Below the pieces are notes generated by a model that saw only the letters and a list, made by a program, of their open reading frames with translations, had not been told where the DNA came from and did no database searches. Positions 32,948 to 41,981 of a stretch of 64,000 bases of DNA are shown one piece after another; position 1 is the stretch's first letter; each line of letters opens with the position of its first letter. This DNA is from JALZKA01 sp963754045. GTDB lineage: Bacteria > Actinomycetota > Thermoleophilia > Solirubrobacterales > 70-9. The stretch covers positions 169,478-233,477 of the forward strand of contig CAVWEN010000001.1 in NCBI GenBank assembly GCA_963754045.1. Reading direction: 5' to 3'. Both the position numbers and the translations under genes were made by a program.

Positions 32948-34751
32948 ATCGCACGGGAAGCCGCGATCGCAGCCGCGTGACCTCGATCTCAAATGCGCCG
33001 TTGGACGGACGCGAGTAGGGCGCGTCGTTGCCGAGCAACTCGAGCTCGGCGGCGTGCGAGCGGCGGAATCTCCACGAGCCGGGATGCAGCTGCCATACGT
33101 TGCGCCCGGCGCGGGGCCGGTAGCTTCCCCGCGCCACCAGCCGCTGGGTGCCGTCGGGCGCCACATCCCACAGACGCCCGGCGACCTGCGCCACCGAGGG
33201 CTCGGCACCCGTAACTGCGAGATTCGCGCGTATCCGCGGCGCTCCGATCATCGTCACGGCGCGCCGCCCCGCCCGCTTGAGCACGTAGCGAGCGGTGCCC
33301 TCGGCGTGGGCCGAATCGGTCTGCGCGCATGAGTCGCCCCCACCCGCCACGGGGTCGAGCGCAGCACCGATCTGGGGGTCGCCCCCGTCCGAGGTGATCG
33401 TCTGGGGTTCTCCGTCCCGGCTGCGCAGGGCGCGCGGCGCGAGACGGCCGAAGCGCTTGGCCGAGTACGGACCGAGTCCCGGACGCTCGCGGGGGCAGGT
33501 CTGGACATAGGCCTTGGCCCCGCGCCCTGGCGTACGACCGCGCCCACGAAGGTAGTGGTCGAACCAGCGATGGATCGCGCGGAGTAGATGGGCCCGCTCA
33601 GCCGGCTTGTTCGCCGCCCGCTGATGGCCGAAGTCGCCCAAAAGGAGGGAGAGTGGAGCGCGAGGGTGCTTGCGCTGGGTGCGGTTGGCAAAGCGCAGAA
33701 CCTCGTCGACGGGGAACAGGTCGTCGGTGAAGCCGGAGGCGAGGAAGAGCGGCGGCGGCCTGCGGCTCGAGTCGATGTTGTAGGCCGAGTGGTAGCGGGC
33801 GAGTGTCTCCACGATGGCCCGCGCGTTTGCGTCGGTGTAGGGCTCGCCCTGGCTGGTCCTGCTCACCCAATTGGTCACGTCGGCCTCGGGATCAACCAAC
33901 GGTGGAGCGAGAAAGCCCATCGGGCGCCCCGGCACGAACGGTTCGCCGATCGGCTGCCCCGGACCGGTCGCGAACTGCGCCGCCGCAAAGATCGCGTTCA
34001 CGAAGGTCGCCTTCTCCACTCCGACGGGCGAGTTCGCACGCGCCCGTGGCGTTATACGCGTGGCGGCGACCCGGCCATTGGGCGCGGCGGCATAGATCAG
34101 GTCGCTCCACGGGATAACGGGCGCCGCGGCGGCGAGGCGAAGGCGCCGGCCCGACGGAGTGCGCCACGGAACCAGCGCTCCGTCCGGCCGCATCGTGCGG
34201 TCGGCAAGGGCGGTCAGCATCAGCGACTGGCCGCCTCCGTAGGAGTCACCGGTCACCCCGAGCTTTCGCGGGTGCGCGTAGCGCTCGTCGACCATCCGCC
34301 CGATCAGCTCCTGGGCGTCGCGCGCCTCGTAGCGCACGTCGGCGAGGTGGATGTATCCCGTTGCGCAGGCAATCTCGTTTGCAGCCCGGGCCTCCGGCGT
34401 TCCGCACGAGCCCCAGAGACCACGAGCGGTGTAGGTGAGCACGGCGTAGCCGTCACGGGCCCAGGCGAAGGCGTTGTCGGTATAGGCGGTCGAGTTCGGG
34501 TCGAGGTACTCGTGCTTGGAGTTGCCGAAGCCGTGGATCTCGGTCACCAGTGGCGCCCGCCTAGTGGACTCGCGAGGCAGGACGACGGTGACGTCGAGCG
34601 GTACCCCGTCCCACGTTTCAACCAGTCCGTCGCAGCGGTACACGCCCTCGGCAGGACCGCAGTCCTCCAGTCCCAGGGGGCCCGCTTGCGCCGGAGCCGC
34701 CACACCCAGCGCGGCGAGACCGACGACGAGCAATGCGCGGACGAGCCTCAT
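32946..34751 (-). CDS. Secreted CocE/NonD-type (X-Pro dipeptidyl-peptidase S15-like) hydrolase
   Basis: 601 residues with a signal peptide (VRALLVVGLAALGVAAPAQA). The alpha/beta-hydrolase core has TEIHGFGNSKHEYL, the nucleophile in GVTGDSYGGGQSL, the Asp in LASGFTDDLFPVDE and the His in LLGDFGHQRAANK. The last 200 residues form the C-terminal beta jelly-roll domain of the S15/CocE group. It would cleave esters, amides or X-Pro peptides outside the cell. ATG at 34751 is supported by the signal peptide and overlaps the stop of the thiolase gene (34748), so the two may be co-transcribed. Confidence 0.85.
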   Translation of the reverse strand: MRLVRALLVVGLAALGVAAPAQAGPLGLEDCGPAEGVYRCDGLVETWDGVPLDVTVVLPRESTRRAPLVTEIHGFGNSKHEYLDPNSTAYTDNAFAWARDGYAVLTYTARGLWGSCGTPEARAANEIACATGYIHLADVRYEARDAQELIGRMVDERYAHPRKLGVTGDSYGGGQSLMLTALADRTMRPDGALVPWRTPSGRRLRLAAAAPVIPWSDLIYAAAPNGRVAATRITPRARANSPVGVEKATFVNAIFAAAQFATGPGQPIGEPFVPGRPMGFLAPPLVDPEADVTNWVSRTSQGEPYTDANARAIVETLARYHSAYNIDSSRRPPPLFLASGFTDDLFPVDEVLRFANRTQRKHPRAPLSLLLGDFGHQRAANKPAERAHLLRAIHRWFDHYLRGRGRTPGRGAKAYVQTCPRERPGLGPYSAKRFGRLAPRALRSRDGEPQTITSDGGDPQIGAALDPVAGGGDSCAQTDSAHAEGTARYVLKRAGRRAVTMIGAPRIRANLAVTGAEPSVAQVAGRLWDVAPDGTQRLVARGSYRPRAGRNVWQLHPGSWRFRRSHAAELELLGNDAPYSRPSNGAFEIEVTRLRSRLPVR

Positions 34752-35941
34752 GCGACCCGCTCGAACACGGCGGCCATCCCCTGGCCGCCACCGATGCACA
34801 TGGTCTCGAGGCCAAAGCGCGCTTCGCGCCGATCGAGCTCGCGCAGAAGCGTGGCGAGGATGCGACCGCCGGTCGCGCCGACTGGGTGACCCAGGGATAT
34901 CCCGGATCCGTTCACGTTCATCCGTTCGAAATCGGTCTTGCCGAACCCCCACTCCCGCGTGACCCCCAGCACCTGCGCCGCGAACGCCTCGTTCAGCTCG
35001 ATCAGTTCCATGTCCTCCAAGCGTAGGCCCGCCCGCTCGAGCGCGCGGGCCGTAGCCGGCACGGGCCCCAGTCCCATCAACTCCGGGGCGACGCCGGCAC
35101 TCGCCCAGCTCACCAGGCGTGCGAGCGGCCGGACCTCAAGCTCCGCGGCCCGCTCGGGCGTGGTCACCAGGCAGGCCGAGGCGCCGTCGTTCTGGCCGCT
35201 GGCATTACCCGCCGTAACCGTCGCGCCCTGCACCGCCATGATCGGCCGCATCGCTGCGAGCTTTTCGAGCGAGGTGTCCGGCCGCGGGTGCTCGTCGCGT
35301 GCGACGGTCTCGCCCCCCGCGTCGACCGGAACGATCTCCTCGGTGAAGCGCCCGTCTTCGGCGGCGGCGACCGCGCGCCGGTGGGACTCCAGGGCCAGCT
35401 CGTCTTGCTCTTCGCGCGAAATCGAGTGCTTGGCGCGCACGTTCTCGGCGGTCTCGAGCATCCCGCCGGGCACCGGGTGCTCGCGCCCTCCGGCCGTAGT
35501 GCGCGAACGAACCAACCGGTCTTGAAGCTCAGGTGAGGCGCCCTCCCCGCCCCAGCGCGAGGCGAGGTCGTAGAACTCGACCTGGCTCATCGACTCGGCA
35601 CCGCCCGCGATCACCACGTCGGCAGCCCCGGTCTGGACCTGCATCGCCGCGGTCACCGTCGCCAGCAGGCCGGAGCCACAGCGCCGATCGAGCTGAAAAC
35701 CGGGCACCTCGACGGGAAGCCCTGCGTCGAGTGCCGCCACGCGGCCAATCGCCGGGGCCTCTCCGTTCGGGTAGCACTGGCCGAGAATGACCTCGTCGAT
35801 GGCGGCGCCGTCCACCCCGGTCCGCTCGAGCAGGCCGGCGATCACCGTCTCGGCGAGCTTCGCCGCCGGGACGCCACGAAGCGCTCCGCCATAGCGACCG
35901 ATCGGGGTCCGAAGCGGGCTGCAGATGACGGCTTCGCGCAT
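34748..35941 (-). CDS. Thiolase (acetyl-CoA C-acyltransferase)
   Basis: 397 residues with the full thiolase triad: Cys88 in QLDRRCGSGL, His in SLGHPVGATGGR and Cys in CIGGGQGMAAVFE. NEAFAAQVLGV is also conserved. It would catalyse thiolytic cleavage of 3-ketoacyl-CoA or Claisen condensation to acetoacetyl-CoA. Catabolic and biosynthetic types cannot be separated by sequence alone. It is upstream of the CocE-type gene with an ATGA overlap and is divergent from the flavin monooxygenase gene (36002). Confidence 0.93.
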   Translation of the reverse strand: MREAVICSPLRTPIGRYGGALRGVPAAKLAETVIAGLLERTGVDGAAIDEVILGQCYPNGEAPAIGRVAALDAGLPVEVPGFQLDRRCGSGLLATVTAAMQVQTGAADVVIAGGAESMSQVEFYDLASRWGGEGASPELQDRLVRSRTTAGGREHPVPGGMLETAENVRAKHSISREEQDELALESHRRAVAAAEDGRFTEEIVPVDAGGETVARDEHPRPDTSLEKLAAMRPIMAVQGATVTAGNASGQNDGASACLVTTPERAAELEVRPLARLVSWASAGVAPELMGLGPVPATARALERAGLRLEDMELIELNEAFAAQVLGVTREWGFGKTDFERMNVNGSGISLGHPVGATGGRILATLLRELDRREARFGLETMCIGGGQGMAAVFERVA

Positions 35942-36001
35942 TGAGTGAAGCTATAGCTTCCGACGACCTCGGACCCCCAGACGCGTTACCTTCTGCGGGC
36001 C

Positions 36002-37372
36002 ATGTACTCCTCCGGTGATCCCCGTCCCACCGCCTGCGTGATCGGCGCCGGGATCAGCGGGTTGACAGCGGGCAAGAACCTCGGCGACTACGGCATTCCC
36101 TACGAGTGCTTCGAGGCATCGGACCGCATCGGGGGCAACTGGGCGTTTCGCAACCCCAACGGCCATTCGAGCGCCTACCAGTCACTGCACATCGACACCT
36201 CGAAGGAGCTCCTCTCCTTCAAGGACTACCCGATGCCCGACCGCTACCCGGACTTCCCACACCACTCGGAGATCAAGTCCTATCTCGAGGAGTACGCCGA
36301 GACCTTCTCACTGAAGGATCAGATCAACTTCGAGAACGGCGTCAAACACGCCGAACGCCTCGAGAGCGGCGGGTGGAGGGTCGAGACCAGTGACGGCGAG
36401 ACCCGCCACTTCGACGTGCTGGTTGTAGCCAACGGGCACCACTGGGACCCGCGCCTGCCCGACTTCCCTGGTGAGTTCAGCGGCGAATCGATTCACTCCC
36501 ATCACTACATCGACCCGACTGAGCCACTTGAGCTGCGCAACAAGCGGGTACTCGTGGTCGGGATCGGCAACTCGGCGGCAGACATCGCTAGCGAGCTGTC
36601 GCAGAAGTCGTGGGGCAACGAGACCTGCATCTCGACCCGCTCCGGCGCCTGGATCGTTCCCAAGTACATCTTCGGCCGGCCGCTGGACCGCGTGGCCAAG
36701 ACGGTCCCCCAGATCTCGCTGAGCCTGCAGCGCAAGCTGATCCGCCGCCTCCCGCGGATCGTCTCGGGCAACCCCGAGGACTACGGCCTGCCGACGCCGA
36801 ACCACAACTTCCTAGAGGCCCACCCGACGGTCTCGAGCGAGCTGCTGCTGCGCCTCGGGTCGGGCGACCTGCGCGCGAAGCCGAACGTGAGCGAGCTCGA
36901 CGGCGACACCGTCCGCTTCGAGGACGGAACGGCGGAGGAGTTCGACGCGATCGTCTATGCCACCGGCTACAACATCACCTTCCCGTTTTTCGATCCTGGC
37001 TTCCTCAGCGCGCCCGACAACCATCTGCCGCTCTACAAGCGGATGCTGAAACCGGAGATCGACGATCTCGTCTTCGTCGGGTTCGCGCAGTCGCTGCCGA
37101 CGCTCTTCCCCTTCGTCGAGTCCCAGGCCCGGCTGCTCGCCCGCTATCTCGCCGGCACTTACCGCCCGCCGCCGCCCGACGAGATGGTGGCCGTGATCCG
37201 TACCGACGAGGAGCGCTACATCGGCCACTACAACCGGAGTGCTCGCCACACCCAGCAGGTCGAGTACTTCTCCTACGAGTACGACATGCGCCGCAAGGAA
37301 CTGCCGGCCGGGCGCAGGCGCGTGGACGCGCTCGGCCCCGTCGAGCTCGCGGGCCGCGTGCCCGCCACCTAA
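36002..37372 (+). CDS. Flavin-containing monooxygenase
   Basis: 456 residues. FAD Rossmann motif GAGISG (VIGAGISGLTAGKN, about residues 13-26), the FMO/BVMO region with HHSEIKSYL and a second nucleotide-binding motif VVGIGNSAADIA (about residue 182), and the ATGYN motif (about residue 322, YATGYNITFPFF). It uses NADPH and oxygen to oxidise a soft nucleophile or ketone. The fingerprint FxGxxxHxxxW/P is present in a relaxed form (FPGEFSGESIHSHHY). Followed 6 nt later by a hydrolase on the same strand, so an oxidation-then-hydrolysis pair is possible. Confidence 0.9.
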   Translation: MYSSGDPRPTACVIGAGISGLTAGKNLGDYGIPYECFEASDRIGGNWAFRNPNGHSSAYQSLHIDTSKELLSFKDYPMPDRYPDFPHHSEIKSYLEEYAETFSLKDQINFENGVKHAERLESGGWRVETSDGETRHFDVLVVANGHHWDPRLPDFPGEFSGESIHSHHYIDPTEPLELRNKRVLVVGIGNSAADIASELSQKSWGNETCISTRSGAWIVPKYIFGRPLDRVAKTVPQISLSLQRKLIRRLPRIVSGNPEDYGLPTPNHNFLEAHPTVSSELLLRLGSGDLRAKPNVSELDGDTVRFEDGTAEEFDAIVYATGYNITFPFFDPGFLSAPDNHLPLYKRMLKPEIDDLVFVGFAQSLPTLFPFVESQARLLARYLAGTYRPPPPDEMVAVIRTDEERYIGHYNRSARHTQQVEYFSYEYDMRRKELPAGRRRVDALGPVELAGRVPAT

Positions 37373-37378
37373 CCGGCG

Positions 37379-38296
37379 ATGGACAAATCGAACACCCAGT
37401 TCACCTCCGGCGACGTGCGCTGCGCGGCCTGGCACCACACCGGCGAGGGCGACGGGTTCGCCGGGGACGCGGGCCGCCCGTGCGTCGTGATGGCGCACGG
37501 GATCGGTGGCACCTACGACGCGGGCCTCGACGGCTTCGCGGAGGCGCTCTCTGCGGCCGGGCTCGACGTGCTCGGCTTCGACTACCGCAATTTCGGCCAT
37601 TCCGGCGGCGAGCCGCGACAGGTGATCTCGCCGAAGGCGCAGCGGGCGGACTACCACGCCGCGATCGCGCATGCGCGAGGCCTCGAAGGCGTGGACCCCG
37701 AACGCATCGTGCTGTGGGGCGTCTCGTTCTCCGGAGGCCACGTGGCCCAGGTCACGCCAGAGGACGGGCGGATCGCGGCGGTGATCGCGTTGACACCCTC
37801 GGCCGACAACTTCAGGGCCATCAACGCGCTGACCATGCGCGAGGGAATCGGCCACACGCTGCGCCTCACGGCGGCGGGTGTTCGCGATGTGGTCGCATCG
37901 CTTCGAGGCAACGACCCAGTTATGGTCCCGCTCGCCGGAGCGCCCGGCGAGCTGGCGGCGATGAATGGTCCCGGCCACCTCGAGGGCTACGAGGCGATCG
38001 CGGGGCCGTCATGGCGAAACGAGATGGCCGGGCGGATCCTGCTCTCGGGCCCGCCCTACCGGCCGGGCCGGCACGCCGCAAAGATCACCTGCCCCCTACT
38101 CGTACAGGTCGCCGACGAGGATGAGGTCGTTCCTCCAGAGGTATCCATGTGGATGGCCGAGAAGGGCCGCGCCGAGGTGCGTCACTACCCCGGCGACCAT
38201 TTCGACGTGTACCCCGGCCGGGCGTTCTTCGACCAGGTGGTCGCCCACCAGCTCGCGTTCCTTCGCCGCCACCTGGCCGGTGTGAATGCATCATGA
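37379..38296 (+). CDS. Alpha/beta hydrolase
   Basis: 305 residues. Oxyanion region VMAHGIGGTYD, FDYRNFGHSGG, nucleophile in WGVSFSGGHVAQ, acid Asp in VADEDEVVPPE and His in PGDHFDVYPG. The fold and length match the dienelactone hydrolase/acetyl-xylan-like subgroup (DUF1100-like). It is directly downstream of the flavin monooxygenase (6 nt gap), so it may hydrolyse that enzyme's product. ATG at 37379. Ends 19 nt before the convergent MMPL gene. Confidence 0.85.
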   Translation: MDKSNTQFTSGDVRCAAWHHTGEGDGFAGDAGRPCVVMAHGIGGTYDAGLDGFAEALSAAGLDVLGFDYRNFGHSGGEPRQVISPKAQRADYHAAIAHARGLEGVDPERIVLWGVSFSGGHVAQVTPEDGRIAAVIALTPSADNFRAINALTMREGIGHTLRLTAAGVRDVVASLRGNDPVMVPLAGAPGELAAMNGPGHLEGYEAIAGPSWRNEMAGRILLSGPPYRPGRHAAKITCPLLVQVADEDEVVPPEVSMWMAEKGRAEVRHYPGDHFDVYPGRAFFDQVVAHQLAFLRRHLAGVNAS

Positions 38297-38315
38297 TGTT
38301 CTTGGACGCAGACCG

Positions 38316-40460
38316 CTAGGCGCTGGCGCTGCCCGTGGCCGGCTCCGGCGACGGGCGCACCCGAAGCAGGCGAGCAGCCGCGGGCGGCAGGATCCAGTTC
38401 CAGCGGCCAAACATCGAGACCACGGCGGGTACCAGCAGAGCTCGGATCACGGTCGCGTCGATCAGGATCCCGGCGGCCAGACCTGTAGCGAGGATCTTCA
38501 CATCGGTTCCCGGGCTCGACGCCATCGCGGCGAACGCCAGGAACAGGATCAGCGCTGCGCTCGTGACCAGTCTCCCGGTGCGCGCGAGGCCGAAGATCAC
38601 GGCCTCATCGGTATCGGTGGTTTGGTCGTACTCCTCGCGCATCCGGGCAAGAATGAACACCTCATAGTCCATCGAGAGTCCGTAGAGGAACGCGAACACC
38701 ATCAGCGGGATCCACGACGCGAGCGAGCCCGTCGCGGCGATGCCAAAGATCTCGTCGGAGCCGTGACCGCTCTGCCAGACCAGCGACATCACGCCCCACG
38801 CCGCGCCGACCGAGAGCACGTTCAGCACGATCGCCTTCGCTGGTAACAGCAGCGAGCGGAACGCGCGGGCCAGGAGCACGAATGTGAGCAGGGAGATCAG
38901 CGCGATCATCAGCGGAAAGGCGCCATAGACGGCGTCTATGAAGTCGGCGTTTAGCGGCCCAGTGCCACCGACCCGAGCGTCGGGCGCGGCGGCGTGACCG
39001 GCGTCGATGATGTTCTGGACGGTGTCGCGCCCAGCCTTCGACTCGTCGCCCTCATTCGGGATCGCGGTCACGACGGCCTGCCCTTCGGTACGCCAGCCCT
39101 CCACGTCGGGCGCAACGGCGCCATAGACGCCGTCAACGTCGGCCTGTGCGGCCGCGACGGCGAGCGCTCCGTCCTCGCCCACGAGGGTCTCGGTCGGGGC
39201 GATCGCGCCCTTGCCGATGCCCGCGGCTTCGAGCTGCTCGAGCCCCTCGCGAGGCTCGCCGCCCTTGGCGATCGTGTCGGGGTCCGCGTTGCCCAGATTC
39301 ATGTTGAACGCGGGGATCAGGAGCGCACCGAGGATGGCCATGGCTACGAACGCGGCAAGCCCGCGCCGGCGCACCACCCCCTCCGACCAGCGCTGCCAGA
39401 AGGTGGTGCTGCGATCGCGGCGCTTGATCCGGCGGCGATCCAGGCGCGGGCCGATCGTCGCGAGGATCACCGGGAGCAGGGTCACGGCAACCGCCGTGGC
39501 GACGAGTGGAATCAGCATGCCTCCGTAGCCCATGCTGCGAAGGAACGGGAGCGGCAGCGCGATCAAGGCGAGTAACCCGACGGCCACGGTCGTGCCCGAG
39601 AAAACCACGGCTCGTCCTGCCGTGGCCATCGCTGCGGCAACCGCCTCATCGCCTTCCAGTCCCTTCTCGCGCTCCTCGCGCCAGCGAACGACGATGATCA
39701 GGGCGTAATCGATCGAGATCCCGAGCCCGATCAAGGCGATCAAGAACTGGACGATCGGCGAGACGTCGGTGACCGTGGTGAGGGCGTAGAGCAGCAGGAA
39801 GGAGACGAGGATCGAGCTGATCGCCATCGCCAGGGGCACGAGCGCGAGGAACGAGCCGAAGACGAAGATCAGGACGAGTAGCGCGCCGAACCCACCGATG
39901 AGCGCCTCGATCAGCACTCCGGGGCCCTCACCGGTCTCGCCGGTCGAGTCGAACAGGGCGTCGTAGCCGGTGACGCGCAGGTCACCGCCGCCCACCGTGG
40001 TGTCGGCAAGCGCGGCGCGCAGGTCCGCGGCCGCGTCGAGGTTTCCGGCGAACGGATCGTCGCTGCGCGGTGCGAATGCGTAGACGAACGTGGTGCGGCC
40101 GTCCTCGGAGACGAAGGCCTTGTCGCCGGTGGACCCGAAGCCAGCCACGCGTGAGCCGGGGATGGTCTCCGCGGTCTGGCGCTCGACGGCGACCAGTTCC
40201 TCCTGCACGCCCGGGGAGTCGACGGTGCTGCCCTCGGCAAGCTCAACGACCGGAATCAGCGGTGGGCTCTCGCCGCCGTTCCCGTAGAGCGCGAGGATCT
40301 CCTGGCTCGTGTCGTAACCCTCTCGGCCGGGCACGCTGAAGCGCTGGTCGAGCGCTTCGGAGGCGGGACCCGCGGCGGCCATTCCGGCGAGTGTCAGCGC
40401 TACCCAGGCAATCGCGACAAGGCGCTTGTGGCGTAGGACGAAATCGGTGAGGGGTTTCAT
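38316..40460 (-). CDS. MMPL-family RND transporter
   Basis: 714-residue membrane protein with two MMPL/SSD units, each made of a large extracytoplasmic loop and several helices. Helix clusters are seen near residues 13-33, 180-330 and 510-690. The Asp/Tyr proton-relay segment GISIDYALIIVVRWREE in the first unit and the matching GLSMDYEVFILARMREEYD in the second are typical. MMPL proteins export lipids or drugs in exchange for protons. ATG at 40460 is chosen with a GGGAGG site 12 nt upstream; the frame continues to 40532 without homology. Confidence 0.92.
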   Translation of the reverse strand: MKPLTDFVLRHKRLVAIAWVALTLAGMAAAGPASEALDQRFSVPGREGYDTSQEILALYGNGGESPPLIPVVELAEGSTVDSPGVQEELVAVERQTAETIPGSRVAGFGSTGDKAFVSEDGRTTFVYAFAPRSDDPFAGNLDAAADLRAALADTTVGGGDLRVTGYDALFDSTGETGEGPGVLIEALIGGFGALLVLIFVFGSFLALVPLAMAISSILVSFLLLYALTTVTDVSPIVQFLIALIGLGISIDYALIIVVRWREEREKGLEGDEAVAAAMATAGRAVVFSGTTVAVGLLALIALPLPFLRSMGYGGMLIPLVATAVAVTLLPVILATIGPRLDRRRIKRRDRSTTFWQRWSEGVVRRRGLAAFVAMAILGALLIPAFNMNLGNADPDTIAKGGEPREGLEQLEAAGIGKGAIAPTETLVGEDGALAVAAAQADVDGVYGAVAPDVEGWRTEGQAVVTAIPNEGDESKAGRDTVQNIIDAGHAAAPDARVGGTGPLNADFIDAVYGAFPLMIALISLLTFVLLARAFRSLLLPAKAIVLNVLSVGAAWGVMSLVWQSGHGSDEIFGIAATGSLASWIPLMVFAFLYGLSMDYEVFILARMREEYDQTTDTDEAVIFGLARTGRLVTSAALILFLAFAAMASSPGTDVKILATGLAAGILIDATVIRALLVPAVVSMFGRWNWILPPAAARLLRVRPSPEPATGSASA

Positions 40461-40616
40461 CTCGGACGGACCTCCCTGTGGGACTCTCAGAATTCTGACC
40501 GTGGACCCCGAATCCCTGGTCATTCTCGCCACTGCGCCTGCGGGCTAGTTCGTGGCGATAAAAACGGGGGCGCAGGCTAGCAATCGTGGTGGAGCACGGG
40601 AATAGACTCGTGCGAG

Positions 40617-40949
40617 ATGGCTGACGAGCGCAAACAGCGCCTTTCGCTCAACGAAGCGCTTTTCCGGGCAGCGAACGAACGCATGAAGTCCTGGGATGAG
40701 CGTCACGAAGAGGCGGAGACCGAGCCCTATCACTGTGAGTGCTCGGATCTGGAATGTCGCGAGATGCTCGCTCTAAGGGCAGCAGACTACGAACGAGTAC
40801 GTGCTGATTCCTCGCACTTCTTCGTCGCCCCCGGACACCAGGTGGCCGAGGTTGAGGACGTCGTCGAGACACACGACGACTGGCTCCTGGTCGAAAAGGA
40901 GCAAAGCGTTCAGGCGATCGTCGAGGCCACCGACCCGCGCACCACCTAG
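40617..40949 (+). CDS. Conserved hypothetical protein with CxC...C motif (110 aa)
   Basis: 110 residues: a helical N-terminus (RLSLNEALFRAANERMKSWD), a Cys cluster in YHCECSDLECREML, a tyrosine-containing helix (ADYERVRADSSHF) and PGHQVAEVEDVVETHDDWLLV. The pattern is seen in short, uncharacterised actinobacterial proteins. Three cysteines and nearby His could bind zinc. No neighbours in an operon. Confidence 0.7.
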   Translation: MADERKQRLSLNEALFRAANERMKSWDERHEEAETEPYHCECSDLECREMLALRAADYERVRADSSHFFVAPGHQVAEVEDVVETHDDWLLVEKEQSVQAIVEATDPRTT

Positions 40950-40965
40950 CTCGACGCGCGGGCGA

Positions 40966-41331
40966 TCAACCGCGTGGCGCGAGCCTGAAGAACTCGACCG
41001 AGAACAGCGGCTCGAGGGACGTATTGCTCAGGAACCCGATCACTCGCCGACCGGTCGCACGCTCGACGATCGCAGCGAAGGTCGATCCGATCTCGTCTTG
41101 AAACGCTGAGCGCATGTTGGTGACGATGTCGGGCCGGCCCCCAATGATCATCGTGCGTTCGCTCGCCGCTAGATCCAACTCGTCGAGCAAGACGACCACG
41201 AGGTTCTCGTGGATATAGACCTCAACTGATTCCGCACCGGTTCCGTACGACTCCATGTGCACTCGCAGGACTTCTCGCGCGATCTCGCTCTCGGCCTCCT
41301 CGGTGGGAACGGCCTCCCTGGGTTGCTGCAT
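40966..41331 (-). CDS. DUF2294 (MpsC-like) protein, copy 1
   Basis: 121 residues of the DUF2294 family, called Na-translocating membrane-potential system MpsC in Pfam, though these are small soluble-looking proteins. Signature: ESVEVYIHENLVVVLLDELD and the GRRVIGFLSNTSLEPLFSVEFF end. ATG at 41331 has a GGAGG site 7 nt upstream; the open frame to 41445 is not used. It is divergent from a second DUF2294 gene (41460) and lies close to a SigB-type sigma factor. Function unknown. Confidence 0.82.
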   Translation of the reverse strand: MQQPREAVPTEEAESEIAREVLRVHMESYGTGAESVEVYIHENLVVVLLDELDLAASERTMIIGGRPDIVTNMRSAFQDEIGSTFAAIVERATGRRVIGFLSNTSLEPLFSVEFFRLAPRG

Positions 41332-41459
41332 GAGCCTCCGTCTTGAATCGTGCGGGGGAAGCTCAGAGCCGCGGAACGCGGCGGAGCGCTTCAAGCGCTT
41401 GGTAGATCTAACGTACCCTGGCTGATCCGCGATACGCTCGTTCACACTGGGAACCTGGG

Positions 41460-41858
41460 ATGACCGCCACGCCTGACACCGACCAACACGGGCAATCCCA
41501 CGGCGACGTGCTCACTGCGATCTCCGACGGCCTGGTTGCCCTGCTCAAGGAGTTCTACGGCGTCGGGCCCTCTCAGACAAAGACGTACTACCAGGACGAT
41601 CTTGTCGTCTGCCTGCTCCGCGGCGGGTTCACTCGGGTCGAACAGACGCTCCTGGCAGGCGAGCGGGGCAGCGCGGTGATCGAACAACGCATGGCGTTTC
41701 AAGAGGTCATGCGCGATCGTTTTGCCGCCGTGGTCTCGGGCGCGACCGGCCGGGACGTGATCGGCTTCATGAGTGGCAACCAGCAGGAGCCCGACATGAT
41801 CTGCGAGGTCTTCGTGCTCAGTCCGACCGACCTGCTCGACGAGAGCGAGATCCGCTAG
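41460..41858 (+). CDS. DUF2294 (MpsC-like) protein, copy 2
   Basis: 132 residues. Same family as the divergent gene at 40966-41331: YYQDDLVVCLLRGGFTRVEQ, the middle helix MAFQEVMRDRFAAVV and GRDVIGFMSGNQQEPDMICEVF align with it. The two proteins differ enough to be old paralogues. Located 123 nt before the sigma factor gene on the same strand; a shared stress role is inferred from position only. Confidence 0.85.
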   Translation: MTATPDTDQHGQSHGDVLTAISDGLVALLKEFYGVGPSQTKTYYQDDLVVCLLRGGFTRVEQTLLAGERGSAVIEQRMAFQEVMRDRFAAVVSGATGRDVIGFMSGNQQEPDMICEVFVLSPTDLLDESEIR

Positions 41859-41970
41859 TAAACAAGCCGTGATTGCGATAGCCTGAATGCTGAAGGGCAT
41901 TCGCTCCGAAGTCCGGTTGTAGCGCGACCGACAGCGGGGCCTGACTTTCTCGATTTCATTGTTTGAACCG

Positions 41971-41977
41971 AGGAGGT
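41971..41977 (+). promoter_or_regulatory. Strong ribosome binding site of the sigma factor gene
   Basis: GAGGAGG lies 4 nt before the GTG at 41982 and decides this start. A SigB-type consensus promoter is not clearly seen in 41859-41970, although GTTTGAA occurs at 41961-41967. Confidence 0.6.
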
Positions 41978-41981
41978 CACC

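Noticed and set aside
33588..34889. 433-codon open frame on the plus strand
   Set aside because: Shadow of the CocE-type hydrolase on the other strand; Arg/Gly/Val-rich without motifs.
36610..38124. 504-codon open frame on the plus strand
   Set aside because: Out-of-frame shadow of the flavin monooxygenase and the hydrolase after it, extremely Arg/Pro-rich.
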